DNA of 64,000 nucleotides from JANXVR01 sp034667405 (GTDB lineage Bacteria; Actinomycetota; UBA4738; HRBIN12). Shown here in pieces: positions 7,581 through 15,315 of this stretch. Both the position numbers and the translations under genes were made by a program. Each line of letters opens with the position of its first letter. Position 1 is the first letter of the stretch. The DNA lies in assembly GCA_034667405.1 (NCBI GenBank), contig JAXDJX010000002.1, forward strand, positions 62,001 to 126,000, read 5' to 3'. The notes below the pieces were generated by a model. It worked only from the letters and a program-made list of their open reading frames with translations, searched no databases and was not told the DNA's origin.

Positions 7581-8243
7581 ATGTCTAAGAAGTGGAACTC
7601 GCGCGCACCGTCGGCGTTCTCGAGCGCTTTCGCGGTGCTGATCCTTCTGTCCGCCGGTGCGGCTGTTGCCCAACAAGGCGGCTTGCAACAGCTTGCCGCT
7701 GGAGCGCGAGATGCCATGCATGGTCAGGACCATTCGCAGCTGGCCCAGGAGCGTCGAGCGGACCTTCTGGCGTCGCCGGCCCCGAGCCGGTCCCACGGTA
7801 CCGGTAGCGATACCCGCGCGAACGGTGGTTCGGGATCTACAGCCAGCCCATGTGCCGCGACCGTGACCGATGTCCGCGTGGACATGCCCTCGGCGAACGA
7901 CGCCGCGAAGATCGCGCACGCCCTCGCCGTCCTCGAAGCGAATTGTGCGAAGGATCCTCAGGCCCACGGTCTGATCAACGCGCTGCAGAGGATGGGACAC
8001 GGCAAGGGCCACACGAACAACGGCCATGGTGGCGGGCCTCCGCCCGGTCACACGAACAACGGTCACGGGGGCCATCCGAACGGTCACACCAACAACGGAC
8101 ACGGTGGTGGTCCGCCCGACCACCCCAGCCCACCCCCACACACCAACAACGGCAAAGGCAATGGCGACGGCGGCGGGAAGCCCAGCACAACCCCTTCCCC
8201 ACATCCCAAGGGCCACAGCGACCATCCGCATAGCCATCCTTGA
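7581..8243 (+). CDS. Secreted His/Asn/Gly repeat protein
   Basis: The 220-residue protein begins with a signal peptide (hydrophobic core near residues 14-30, likely cleavage in AAVAQQ). It continues with an Ala/Gln-rich helical part and a central segment with two cysteines (CAATVTDV and ANCAKDP) that could form a disulfide. It ends in a low-complexity region in which HTNNG recurs four times, spaced by Gly-, Pro- and His-rich linkers. Histidine makes up a large share of the last 80 residues, so metal binding is plausible but not shown. I recognise no family. It begins 20 bases after the molybdenum-hydroxylase gene. Several other frames are open here because of the biased composition, but only this one has a signal peptide and a regular repeat. 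Confidence 0.7.
   Translation: MSKKWNSRAPSAFSSAFAVLILLSAGAAVAQQGGLQQLAAGARDAMHGQDHSQLAQERRADLLASPAPSRSHGTGSDTRANGGSGSTASPCAATVTDVRVDMPSANDAAKIAHALAVLEANCAKDPQAHGLINALQRMGHGKGHTNNGHGGGPPPGHTNNGHGGHPNGHTNNGHGGGPPDHPSPPPHTNNGKGNGDGGGKPSTTPSPHPKGHSDHPHSHP
8010..8153 (+). repeat. Degenerate tandem repeat encoding HTNNG units
   Basis: Four copies of a 15-base unit encoding His-Thr-Asn-Asn-Gly begin at 8010, 8049, 8085 and 8139, spaced 39, 36 and 54 bases apart. Third codon positions differ between copies while the amino acids are identical, which suggests selection on the protein rather than recent DNA duplication. Confidence 0.7.
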
Positions 8244-8245
8244 TG

Positions 8246-8263
8246 CCCCGTAGTTCGGCGGGG
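8246..8263 (+). terminator. Weak hairpin after the repeat-protein gene
   Basis: CCCCG (8246-8250) pairs with CGGGG (8259-8263) across an 8-base loop, directly after the stop codon at 8243. There is no T-run, so it is at best a weak or Rho-assisted terminator. Confidence 0.25.
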
Positions 8264-8290
8264 AGCAAGACGCATCCGGGTCCCACGATG

Positions 8291-8296
8291 TAGCGT
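8291..8296 (+). promoter_or_regulatory. Candidate -10 element (TAGCGT), leaderless promoter of the S9 peptidase gene
   Basis: TAGCGT lies 8 bases before the ATG at 8305, and there is no Shine-Dalgarno sequence, so transcription would begin at or within a base or two of the start codon. Confidence 0.5.
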
Positions 8297-8304
8297 TGCC
8301 GTCC

Positions 8305-10116
8305 ATGGATCCTTCAACGTGGGAACAACGGTTCCGTGCCCCGACCGTGGGGATGCCGATGTGGGGTGCGCACGCCCCCGATCGCCTGGTGTACTCGGGC
8401 ACGGAGTCAGGTGTCTGGCAGGCGCACGTCGCCGACCTGAGCACCGGCGAGCGTCGTCAGGTGACCGATCACCCCGTGGGCGTTATCCACGCGCAGTTGA
8501 CGCCCGATGGTTCGCATGTGGTCTGGTTCATCGACGAGAACGGTGACGAGTCCGGCAGCTGGTGGATCCAGCCGTTCGAGGGTGGAGACTCGAAGCCCCT
8601 GCTGAGTGGCGTGCCGGAGCGTGGCTGGAACGGCGGCTTGGCGCAGACCGATCACGTGGTGGCCGCGGCGATCGGCACGCAGGACGAGTTCGGCCTATTC
8701 GTTTCGCGCGACGGCGGTTCCGCGACCAAGGTGTGGTCCAGCAAGGAGGCCATCTCGTTGTCCGGGTCCTCCGGTGAGGTGGATCAGCCGTTCCTGGCCG
8801 GTCTGTCGGCCGACGGAGCATTCGTGGCGGTTGAACATGGTGAGGGCAGCGACGAGATCCACCGCGCGCTCAAGGTATTCGACACGCGAACCGGCGACGT
8901 GGCGGGAGACGTTGTCGACGACGGTATGTCGGTGACGGGCACCTCTTGGTCCCCGGTTCCGGGCGATCAGCGGTTCGCCTATCTGCACGAGCGGTCCGAC
9001 TTCATCCGGCCGGCGATCTGGAACCTGGAGACGGGCGAGCATCGGGACTTGGTCTTCCAAGACGCCGGGGATTACTTCATCGCCGATTGGTGGCCCGACG
9101 CCTCGCAGGTGCTGGTCTCCCGGCGGTTCGAGGGTAGCTTCTCGCTCCACCGCTACGACCTGAAGACCGACCGCTTGACGCCCCTAAGCGCCCAAACCGG
9201 CCAGTACTCCGGAGAACGCGTCCGGCCCGATGGATCCGTCTGGTACCGGCAGTCCACCGGGGATCGGCAGGCGCGTGTCCTCAACGAGGCCGGCGCCGAA
9301 GTCCTGCAACCACAGGGCGATCTCGCGCCGGCCGGACGCCCCTACGAGTCGTGGCATTTCCCCAACCCCAACGGCGAGACCGTCCACGGATTCTTCGTTC
9401 ATCCCGAAGGCGAGGGGCCGTGGCCCGTGATGATGTACGTCCACGGTGGTCCGACGTGGCTCCACGAAGACCGGTTCGAGCCCGAGGTGCAGTCTTACGT
9501 GGATGCGGGATTCCTGGTTGGGATGGTGAACTACCGGGGCTCGACGGGGTATGGGCGCGATTGGCGTGACCGGATCATCGGCGATATCGGCGGATGCGAC
9601 CTGGAAGACGTGAACGCGGGCTTCGACGATCTGGTGTCCCGCGGTATCGCCGATCCCACCCGAGCGGTCGTCGCCGGCTGGTCCTGGGGCGGCTACGTGA
9701 CGCTCATGATGCTCGGGAAGCATGCGGATCGCTGGACGTGCGGCGTAGCGGGCGTGCCGGTCGGGGATTACGAGCTGGGATATGAGGCGCTGTCGCCCGA
9801 TCTGAAGGCCTATGACCGCGCCCTCTTGGGTGGGACGCCCGATCAGGTCCCCGAACTCATGGCCGATCGGAACCCGATCAACCACGCCGATCAGGTGCAG
9901 GCGCCGGTGCTGTTCATCATCGGCGAGAACGACTCGCGCTGTCCGTATGAGCAGGCGATGGCCTATGTCCACCGGCTGGAGAAGCGCAACTCGCCCCACC
10001 AGGTCTACCTCTTCGGCACCGGCCACGGTTCGAACGACATGGACGAAGACGTGCACCAGCAGCGGGTGATCCTGGACTTCCTCCTGGAGAACGTCAAAGG
10101 TCTCGAAACCGTCTGA
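8305..10116 (+). CDS. S9-family serine peptidase (acylaminoacyl-peptidase / prolyl oligopeptidase type)
   Basis: The 603-residue cytoplasmic protein has an N-terminal beta-propeller (about residues 20-330, with repeated 'S.DG..v' blades) and a C-terminal alpha/beta hydrolase domain. The hydrolase part shows VMMYVHGGPTWLH (oxyanion strand), the nucleophile elbow GWSWGGY with the catalytic Ser, IGENDSRCPYEQA with the acid, and GTGHGSNDMDE with the catalytic His. Length and order match acylpeptide hydrolases, which trim N-acylated or short peptides inside the cell. There is no signal peptide. The ATG at 8305 is supported by the promoter hexamer just upstream; an earlier in-frame TTG at 8296 overlaps that hexamer. 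Confidence 0.9.
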   Translation: MDPSTWEQRFRAPTVGMPMWGAHAPDRLVYSGTESGVWQAHVADLSTGERRQVTDHPVGVIHAQLTPDGSHVVWFIDENGDESGSWWIQPFEGGDSKPLLSGVPERGWNGGLAQTDHVVAAAIGTQDEFGLFVSRDGGSATKVWSSKEAISLSGSSGEVDQPFLAGLSADGAFVAVEHGEGSDEIHRALKVFDTRTGDVAGDVVDDGMSVTGTSWSPVPGDQRFAYLHERSDFIRPAIWNLETGEHRDLVFQDAGDYFIADWWPDASQVLVSRRFEGSFSLHRYDLKTDRLTPLSAQTGQYSGERVRPDGSVWYRQSTGDRQARVLNEAGAEVLQPQGDLAPAGRPYESWHFPNPNGETVHGFFVHPEGEGPWPVMMYVHGGPTWLHEDRFEPEVQSYVDAGFLVGMVNYRGSTGYGRDWRDRIIGDIGGCDLEDVNAGFDDLVSRGIADPTRAVVAGWSWGGYVTLMMLGKHADRWTCGVAGVPVGDYELGYEALSPDLKAYDRALLGGTPDQVPELMADRNPINHADQVQAPVLFIIGENDSRCPYEQAMAYVHRLEKRNSPHQVYLFGTGHGSNDMDEDVHQQRVILDFLLENVKGLETV

Positions 10117-10140
10117 GGCGGTCGCTTCGAACGCCCCTGC

Positions 10141-10146
10141 TACGGT
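10141..10146 (+). promoter_or_regulatory. Candidate -10 element (TACGGT), leaderless promoter
   Basis: TACGGT is followed by 6 bases and the GTG start at 10153. No ribosome binding site is present, as expected for a leaderless message. Confidence 0.45.
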
Positions 10147-10152
10147 TGAGGC

Positions 10153-10422
10153 GTGCCTAGTCCGGTGATCATGCTGGGGGCCGCGCTGGCCGCCTTCGCC
10201 ACCTGGAAGATCGGGATGGCGACCGTGCGTTCGTTCAACTACGACCAGCACGGGCAACCCCTCGAGTCCAAACACCCGATAGAAGACGTCGAGGATCTGG
10301 ACGTCTACCTGGTCTGCGGAGAATGCGGAACCGAATACAAGGTCAGTCGCCTCGGCGAACTACAGATCCCGCGCCACTGCGGCGAAAAGATGCAGGTCGA
10401 ACGACGTCCGGCCCAGGCATGA
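10153..10422 (+). CDS. Small zinc-ribbon-like protein of unknown function
   Basis: The 89-residue protein has a hydrophobic N-terminal segment (about residues 4-22) that could anchor it to the membrane, a charged linker, and a C-terminal zinc-ribbon-like module with Cys55-x-x-Cys58 (VCGECGTEYKVSRLGELQ) and His75-Cys76 (RHCGEKM). A single knuckle plus HC suggests one bound zinc. Similar short proteins occur widely in Actinomycetota without assigned function. The GTG start is supported by the closely spaced -10 hexamer. Confidence 0.65.
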   Translation: MPSPVIMLGAALAAFATWKIGMATVRSFNYDQHGQPLESKHPIEDVEDLDVYLVCGECGTEYKVSRLGELQIPRHCGEKMQVERRPAQA

Positions 10423-10429
10423 ACGGAAG

Positions 10430-10511
10430 TTATCCACCGCCCGGCCACTAGGTTTCCACAGGGTTTTCCCCATCCGAGCCCATCCCCAACGGTGGAGAAC
10501 GGTGTGGAGAA
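10430..10511. promoter_or_regulatory. Cluster of four DnaA-box-like 9-mers
   Basis: Within 82 bases of non-coding DNA there are TTATCCACC (10430-10438), GTTTCCACA (10452-10460), and on the minus strand TTCTCCACC (10491-10499) and TTCTCCACA (10503-10511). They differ from the consensus TTATCCACA by 1, 2, 2 and 1 bases. The gap lies between the convergent ends of the zinc-ribbon gene and crgA, so it needs no promoter. No dnaA or dnaN is in the window and the gap is short for an origin, so this may be a DnaA-titration or accessory site instead. Confidence 0.35.
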
Positions 10512-10558
10512 TCACATCGGTGGCATTCGAACCGCGGTTGCGCCGGAGGCTCTTTGAC

Positions 10559-10816
10559 CTAGCGGATGCCCATGGTGCCCAAGAACCCGACGAGGATGAG
10601 TCCGAGGCCTACCCAAAGGAATCCGGGCTTGGTGGTCCCGCCCGTGAACGGGAGCACCTGCATGTAGTTCAGGACGATCACCACGACGCCGAGGCCCATG
10701 ACCGAGAGCACCAGGGGCGCGTACCAACGCTTGGGCGGGCTCGTCTTCTTCTTGCGCGCAGGCTCGAGCTGATACCGCTTCTTCGCGTTCTTCTGACGAC
10801 CCTTGGACTCAGGCAT
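10559..10816 (-). CDS. crgA: Cell-division protein CrgA
   Basis: The 85-residue protein matches CrgA: a basic cytoplasmic N-terminus (MPESKGRQKNAKKR), then two membrane helices (about residues 31-51 and 64-83) separated by a short TGGTTKPG loop. CrgA is an actinobacterial divisome membrane protein that interacts with FtsZ-ring and peptidoglycan synthases and coordinates septum formation. Its start overlaps the end of the upstream membrane-protein gene by 8 bases, so translation is coupled. In mycobacteria crgA lies next to the pknB operon; here that operon is about 29 kb away. Confidence 0.9.
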   Translation of the reverse strand: MPESKGRQKNAKKRYQLEPARKKKTSPPKRWYAPLVLSVMGLGVVVIVLNYMQVLPFTGGTTKPGFLWVGLGLILVGFLGTMGIR

Positions 10817-11150
10817 GGCGCGAAGATGGTACCCGCGCCGGACCGCGTGCTGTCAGCACCGCAGTGAGGACGGTGGCCACGGCGAGCCCGAGAGGCAGGA
10901 CCCAGATGACCGGACCGCTATCGCTGACCCATAGATATGCGGCGCCCCAGCCGAGTTCGGCTGTCGAGAGAGCCATGACCGCGAGCCACCCGAACCTGCG
11001 ACGGGGACTCGGCGAGTCACCGAACGCCCACCATTGGAAGGGCAGCAATGCGATCAGTACAACGAAGCCCCCGCCTATCGAGATCATCGCGACAAGGCTG
11101 GCGAGGAGAATCACGACCTTGAAGGTGGCACGAGAAGAGGAGGTGGCCAT
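10809..11150 (-). CDS. Small three-helix membrane protein coupled to crgA
   Basis: The 113-residue protein has three predicted membrane segments (about residues 11-38, 52-72 and 80-100) and short loops; I do not recognise the family. Its final codons overlap the crgA start by 8 bases, so the two proteins are made together and may work together in the membrane. The ATG at 11150 is chosen over an upstream GTG because a good -10 hexamer (TATGAT) ends 6 bases before it, giving a leaderless message. Confidence 0.6.
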   Translation of the reverse strand: MATSSSRATFKVVILLASLVAMISIGGGFVVLIALLPFQWWAFGDSPSPRRRFGWLAVMALSTAELGWGAAYLWVSDSGPVIWVLPLGLAVATVLTAVLTARGPARVPSSRHA

Positions 11151-11156
11151 GCCCGA

Positions 11157-11162
11157 ATCATA
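11157..11162 (-). promoter_or_regulatory. Candidate -10 element (TATGAT) for the membrane gene and crgA
   Basis: TATGAT on the minus strand is followed by 6 bases and the ATG at 11150. It lies in the 47-base gap after the penicillin-acylase gene, so the crgA pair can be transcribed separately from the ABC/acylase operon. Confidence 0.5.
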
Positions 11163-11197
11163 TGTCGAGGTGGCGGGTCCGAATGAACGGGCGAGCT

Positions 11198-13483
11198 TCA
11201 CTGAGGTTCTGGGCGCAGCGTGAGGCGAACGGGCGAGGGTTCGGTAGGAGGTGGGTCACCGCCGAGCCAGGCTGTCGTTTGATCGTTCCAGTGGGGACTT
11301 GCAGGATTGCCGCTGACCCCGGTGGGCACAACTCCGGTGGCGGTCGAGTCCCGGTCGGCGAGATCCCACACCGCTCTCCAGCTGGCGACCACGCTTACGG
11401 GATAGCCATCGCGTCCATCGATCCCGGCTTGACCCACGGTCTGCTCGTCGCCCCCCAAACAGACGTGTGCGGCGACGAAGAGGTCTTCCAAGCCGGGGAC
11501 GGCCGCGAGTGGGTGCGCGAAAGTCGCCTGGTGGAGCCCGCCCCACGTCCGATCGGCGGGGTTGTCGGCGAACATCTGGTCCAGATCGTCGCGCGCGTCC
11601 TGCAACGACGCGCCGATCAGTTCGGGGGAGAGCCAATCGTTCGTGTCGCCCGGGCCTTCGCGGCGCAGGAGCATCGGGAGCGCACGGCACTGCCAAGGTT
11701 CGCGCCATGCGTGATAGGCCCGAACCAGAACGTCGCCCAGGATCGGCGTCAATGCCCGACGCGCGATGTGGTCGCACCAGACGTTGAAGAGCGCAGCCGC
11801 GGCGGAGTCGGCGCGCATGTCACCGTCCCACCCTGCGAGCAGCTTCACCGCGTCCTCGTCGTGGGGATCACCGACCGCGTCGAGCAATACGGGGAGGATC
11901 TCGAGTGAAGCCTGCGACACGGTGTCCATCTGGATCGCCCGCATGGACGCGGGGTCGTGGTCACTCCGTGCTGCGAGCAGTTCGGTGATGCGGCGTGCGC
12001 GGTAGGGGGGATGGAAATCGCGGCCGATGAGGTGGGGGTACTGATCGTCGTGGATGCGGTTGTTCGCGGTGACCAGATATCCGCGCTCGGGGTTCAGCGA
12101 CCATGGAAGGTCATCGGGTGCGATGACACCGGCCCACTCGTGCTCACCCGTCCATCCGGGAACCGGTGCCGTGCCGTCACCGCCGGCACGAACCGGGAAC
12201 GCGCCGGTGCATGCGTACCCGATGTTGCCGTCGACGTCGGCATAGAGGAAGTTCTGGCCGGGGCAGCCGACCCCTAGGACGGCAGCGCGGAACGCCTGGA
12301 AGTCTCCGGCCTCCGCGGCGTCGAGGATCAACGCGGGTCGGATCCCGTGCTCCGCACCGGTCCACCGCAACGCGTACACAGGTTCAGGGGGGAGCGGGAC
12401 GAAGTCGGGCCCGAGCTGCCCCACCACCGCATGATCCAGAAGCGGTCCGTGTCGCGACTCCCGCACCTCGATCACCAGGGGCTCGGCGGTCCCGCGAACC
12501 ACGATCTCTTCCCGCGTCACCGTGAGCGGCTCCCATGCACCGCGGAACTCGGCCGCCGTGCGGTCGTCATTCAGGTGTTCGACGTAGAGGTCCTGCACGT
12601 CTCCGCTCACGTTGGTGACGCTCCAGGCGTGATGGTTCGTCGAGCCAAGCAGCACACCGGGGCTGAAGGTGAGCGCGACGCCGCGCGCATGGTAGCCAGG
12701 TGCCTCCAGACCGATCTGCAGCCAGGCGCCGGGTTGCATCACCTGCAGGTGGGGGTCGTTCGCAAGGAGTGGTTTGCCGCTCGCGGTGTGTTCGCCGGAG
12801 ACGACCCAGTTATTCGAACCTTGGCCGCGCGGGTGAGGGAGGGCGTCGAGGAGCGCACCCCCCAGGGCGCCTGCGACGATGGCCGGGGCGTCCCCCCGTC
12901 CCGCGGGCAGGAGCGCGCCGACCGCGTCGGGGCCTGCGCGCTCGGCGATCTGCGCCCGAAGCAATTCCGTGTCCCAGTTCCCGCTGAGCCCCCATCCCAG
13001 GTAGGCGAACGCCGATGCCCACGCGGCGGGGTCCTCGGGAAGCTCTGGTTTAGCGTCCAACAACAGGTACTCGATTGGCGCGGCGGGCATCTGCTCGATC
13101 CACGCGAACACCCCGGCGCGGAACCGCGCGTGCATGTTCAGCGAGCGCTCGTCCCAGCCTGCGACGTAGCGAGCACCGGCGCGATGTAGCCCAATCGTTC
13201 GCGCGAACCGGTCCTCCTGCAACGTCTTGTCCGCGAAGAGTTCAGAGAGCCGTCCGTTGGCCGCACGGAGCGCAAGGTCCAGCTGGAACAGCCGCTCGCC
13301 GGCAGTCACGAACCCTTGCGCGAACCACAGGTCGTCTTGCGATGCGGCGGAGATCGACGGCACACCCCAGGAGTCTCGAGCGACGGTAACGGCGCCGCCG
13401 AGGCCGGGGACAAAGAGTTCGCCTTCCAGCGGGAAGAGCGACGCGGCCGCCATGGCGCGCATCTGTTCGACGAACTCACTCAC
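11198..13483 (-). CDS. Penicillin-acylase family N-terminal-nucleophile hydrolase
   Basis: The 761-residue protein has the layout of the penicillin/cephalosporin/N-acyl-homoserine-lactone acylase family: an alpha part with VTVARDSWGVPSISA and FAQGFVTAGERLFQLDL, a linker, and a beta part beginning at the predicted autocleavage site GSNNWVVSG, where Ser223 would become the N-terminal nucleophile. The oxyanion Asn lies in GQNFLYADVDGNIGY. Members cleave amide-linked acyl groups from beta-lactams, AHL signals or peptides; the substrate cannot be told from sequence. Unlike most characterised members there is no signal peptide, so it may act in the cytoplasm. Its ATG overlaps the stop of the upstream ABC gene by 4 bases, making it the third gene of that operon. 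Confidence 0.85.
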   Translation of the reverse strand: MSEFVEQMRAMAAASLFPLEGELFVPGLGGAVTVARDSWGVPSISAASQDDLWFAQGFVTAGERLFQLDLALRAANGRLSELFADKTLQEDRFARTIGLHRAGARYVAGWDERSLNMHARFRAGVFAWIEQMPAAPIEYLLLDAKPELPEDPAAWASAFAYLGWGLSGNWDTELLRAQIAERAGPDAVGALLPAGRGDAPAIVAGALGGALLDALPHPRGQGSNNWVVSGEHTASGKPLLANDPHLQVMQPGAWLQIGLEAPGYHARGVALTFSPGVLLGSTNHHAWSVTNVSGDVQDLYVEHLNDDRTAAEFRGAWEPLTVTREEIVVRGTAEPLVIEVRESRHGPLLDHAVVGQLGPDFVPLPPEPVYALRWTGAEHGIRPALILDAAEAGDFQAFRAAVLGVGCPGQNFLYADVDGNIGYACTGAFPVRAGGDGTAPVPGWTGEHEWAGVIAPDDLPWSLNPERGYLVTANNRIHDDQYPHLIGRDFHPPYRARRITELLAARSDHDPASMRAIQMDTVSQASLEILPVLLDAVGDPHDEDAVKLLAGWDGDMRADSAAAALFNVWCDHIARRALTPILGDVLVRAYHAWREPWQCRALPMLLRREGPGDTNDWLSPELIGASLQDARDDLDQMFADNPADRTWGGLHQATFAHPLAAVPGLEDLFVAAHVCLGGDEQTVGQAGIDGRDGYPVSVVASWRAVWDLADRDSTATGVVPTGVSGNPASPHWNDQTTAWLGGDPPPTEPSPVRLTLRPEPQ

Positions 13484-15315
13484 GATGGTTGTGCCTCGCC
13501 GGCCCGGACGTTGCCGAGCCAGCTGGCGTACATCCCCGCGTACACGCCATCGCGCGCCGCGAGCTCGGCGTGGGTACCGTCCTCGACGATCCGGCCTGCA
13601 TCGAATACCAGCACGCGATCGGCATGCTCGGCCGTCGAGAGGCGGTGAGCGATCGTGATCACGGTTCGTCCCTGGGAGAGCCGCCGCAAGGCCACGGTGG
13701 TCCGACGCTCGGTCGCCGGGTCCACGGCGCTGGTCGCTTCGTCCAAGATCAGCAGCCCGGGTTCGTCGATCTGGGCGCGAACCAACGACACGAGCTGACG
13801 TTCGCCGACGCTGAGGGCCTCGCCTCGTTCGCCGACGCGGGTATCCAGGCCTTCGGGGAGCGCGCCCACCCAGTCGCCCAGGCCCAGCTCCTCGAACGCG
13901 GTCTCGACATCGCGGTCGGTGGCGGCCGGACGTCCGAAGCGGACGTTCTCGCGCACGGTCGTATCGAACAGGAAGCCGTCCTGCGGCACCATGCGAACGG
14001 CCGCTCGCCGCGACTCGGGTGAAACCTCGCGCAGGTCGACCCCGCCGATCTCGACGACCCCGACCACGGGATCGGCCAGCCGTGCCAATACCTTCGCGAA
14101 CGTCGTCTTGCCGCAGCCGGTCTCACCGACGATCGCGACCTGCGCTCCGGCCGGCACCTCCACGCTGATCCCGCGGAGGACCGGGCCGCCTTCTCGGTAG
14201 GAGTACTCGAGGTCCTTGACGGCGACGCTGAGCGCGCCGCGCGGCAGGACCACGCCATCCTCCGGTTCGGCGATCTCCACCGGGAGGTCCAGCACCGTGA
14301 GGATCTTCCGCCATCCCGAGATGGCGGTCTGCGTGTCCGCATAGATCTCCGGGAGGTCCGTCCACACGTGCAGGAACACGTCCGAGAGGAAGATGAACGC
14401 CGTCACCTTGCCGAACGTCAGCCCCCAGCTCTTCCCGAACCCGGCGCCGATGATGACGATCACGCTGAGGGCGATCGAGTAGAAGAGCGTTGCCATCGGG
14501 AACAAGGTTGCCGTTCGCCAGTGCGCGAGGATCTGGGCGTCGTAGCGCTCGCGGATGGCGCGTTTCACGCGGCGGTCAGTCTGCTCCTCCAGCCCGTAGG
14601 CGCGGACCACCGCCGCACCCATGACGGACTCGCTGACCTCGCTCAGCATCTCGCCCACCCGGTTCCGCACGGCGTCATACGCCTGTGTCAGTTGGTGCTG
14701 GAGCCGTCCCACGATCGCCAGGAGCGGCCCGACCAGCACCAGCACCGGGAGGGTGAGCTGCCAGCTGAACGCGAGCATCAGTGCGAGACCGCCGATGACC
14801 TGGGCGATCGAGATGATCCACGCGATCCCGCCCCATTCCGTGAACTGGCTGAGGGTCTCCACGTCGGCCGTCACGCGGGCCACGAAAACCCCTCGCTTCT
14901 CTTCGGACTGCTCGGCGATGGAGAGTCCGTGGATATGTGCGAACGTCTTCACGCGCAGGCGCATGAGCGCTTCCTCGGATGCGCGAACCAGCCGCCGTGC
15001 CGCCGCGCGACCGGCCACATAGGTCAAGACCACCAGGAACAGCGCGATGCCGCAGATCCGATAGACGAAGCCCGCGTTGAACACGCCGCCCTTCGTGAAG
15101 CCGTGATCGAAGATCTGCTGGATCAGCACGGGCGTCACCAGGGTGGCGACCGTGACCCCGAGGGAGACCACCACGGTGAACCCGAGGCCGGTCCGAAGCT
15201 CGGGTGACTCGCGCAGGCCGAGCTTCAGCACGTCCCACGCACTGCGCAGGTGCTCGGGGACGGCGAGTTCGGCATCGGCGTCACGCCGCGCGGTGGTGGT
15301 GGGCGCGGTGCTCAC
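13480..15315 (-). CDS. ABC exporter half-transporter B (canonical Walker B, degenerate signature)
   Basis: The 611-residue protein is a type-IV ABC exporter half: six membrane helices over about residues 40-330, then the ATPase. Walker A is GETGCGKTT (Lys403) and Walker B is LLILDEATSAVD with catalytic Glu526. The signature motif reads LSVGE (501-505) instead of LSGGQ. Together with the Asp in Walker B of the upstream partner this gives one degenerate and one active ATP site, the pattern of heterodimeric exporters such as TM287/288. The substrate is probably a hydrophobic or amphipathic compound. The start and stop each overlap the neighbouring genes by 4 bases. Confidence 0.9.
   Translation of the reverse strand: MSTAPTTTARRDADAELAVPEHLRSAWDVLKLGLRESPELRTGLGFTVVVSLGVTVATLVTPVLIQQIFDHGFTKGGVFNAGFVYRICGIALFLVVLTYVAGRAAARRLVRASEEALMRLRVKTFAHIHGLSIAEQSEEKRGVFVARVTADVETLSQFTEWGGIAWIISIAQVIGGLALMLAFSWQLTLPVLVLVGPLLAIVGRLQHQLTQAYDAVRNRVGEMLSEVSESVMGAAVVRAYGLEEQTDRRVKRAIRERYDAQILAHWRTATLFPMATLFYSIALSVIVIIGAGFGKSWGLTFGKVTAFIFLSDVFLHVWTDLPEIYADTQTAISGWRKILTVLDLPVEIAEPEDGVVLPRGALSVAVKDLEYSYREGGPVLRGISVEVPAGAQVAIVGETGCGKTTFAKVLARLADPVVGVVEIGGVDLREVSPESRRAAVRMVPQDGFLFDTTVRENVRFGRPAATDRDVETAFEELGLGDWVGALPEGLDTRVGERGEALSVGERQLVSLVRAQIDEPGLLILDEATSAVDPATERRTTVALRRLSQGRTVITIAHRLSTAEHADRVLVFDAGRIVEDGTHAELAARDGVYAGMYASWLGNVRAGEAQPS

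Noticed and set aside
8010..8153. Possible CRISPR or other DNA repeat array
   Set aside because: Units are 15 bases, unevenly spaced and vary at third codon positions; they are protein repeats inside a coding sequence.
7254..8444. A long minus-strand open frame of 396 codons
   Set aside because: It overlaps the ends of three plus-strand genes, has no recognisable motif, and its openness comes from the biased composition of the repeat-protein gene.
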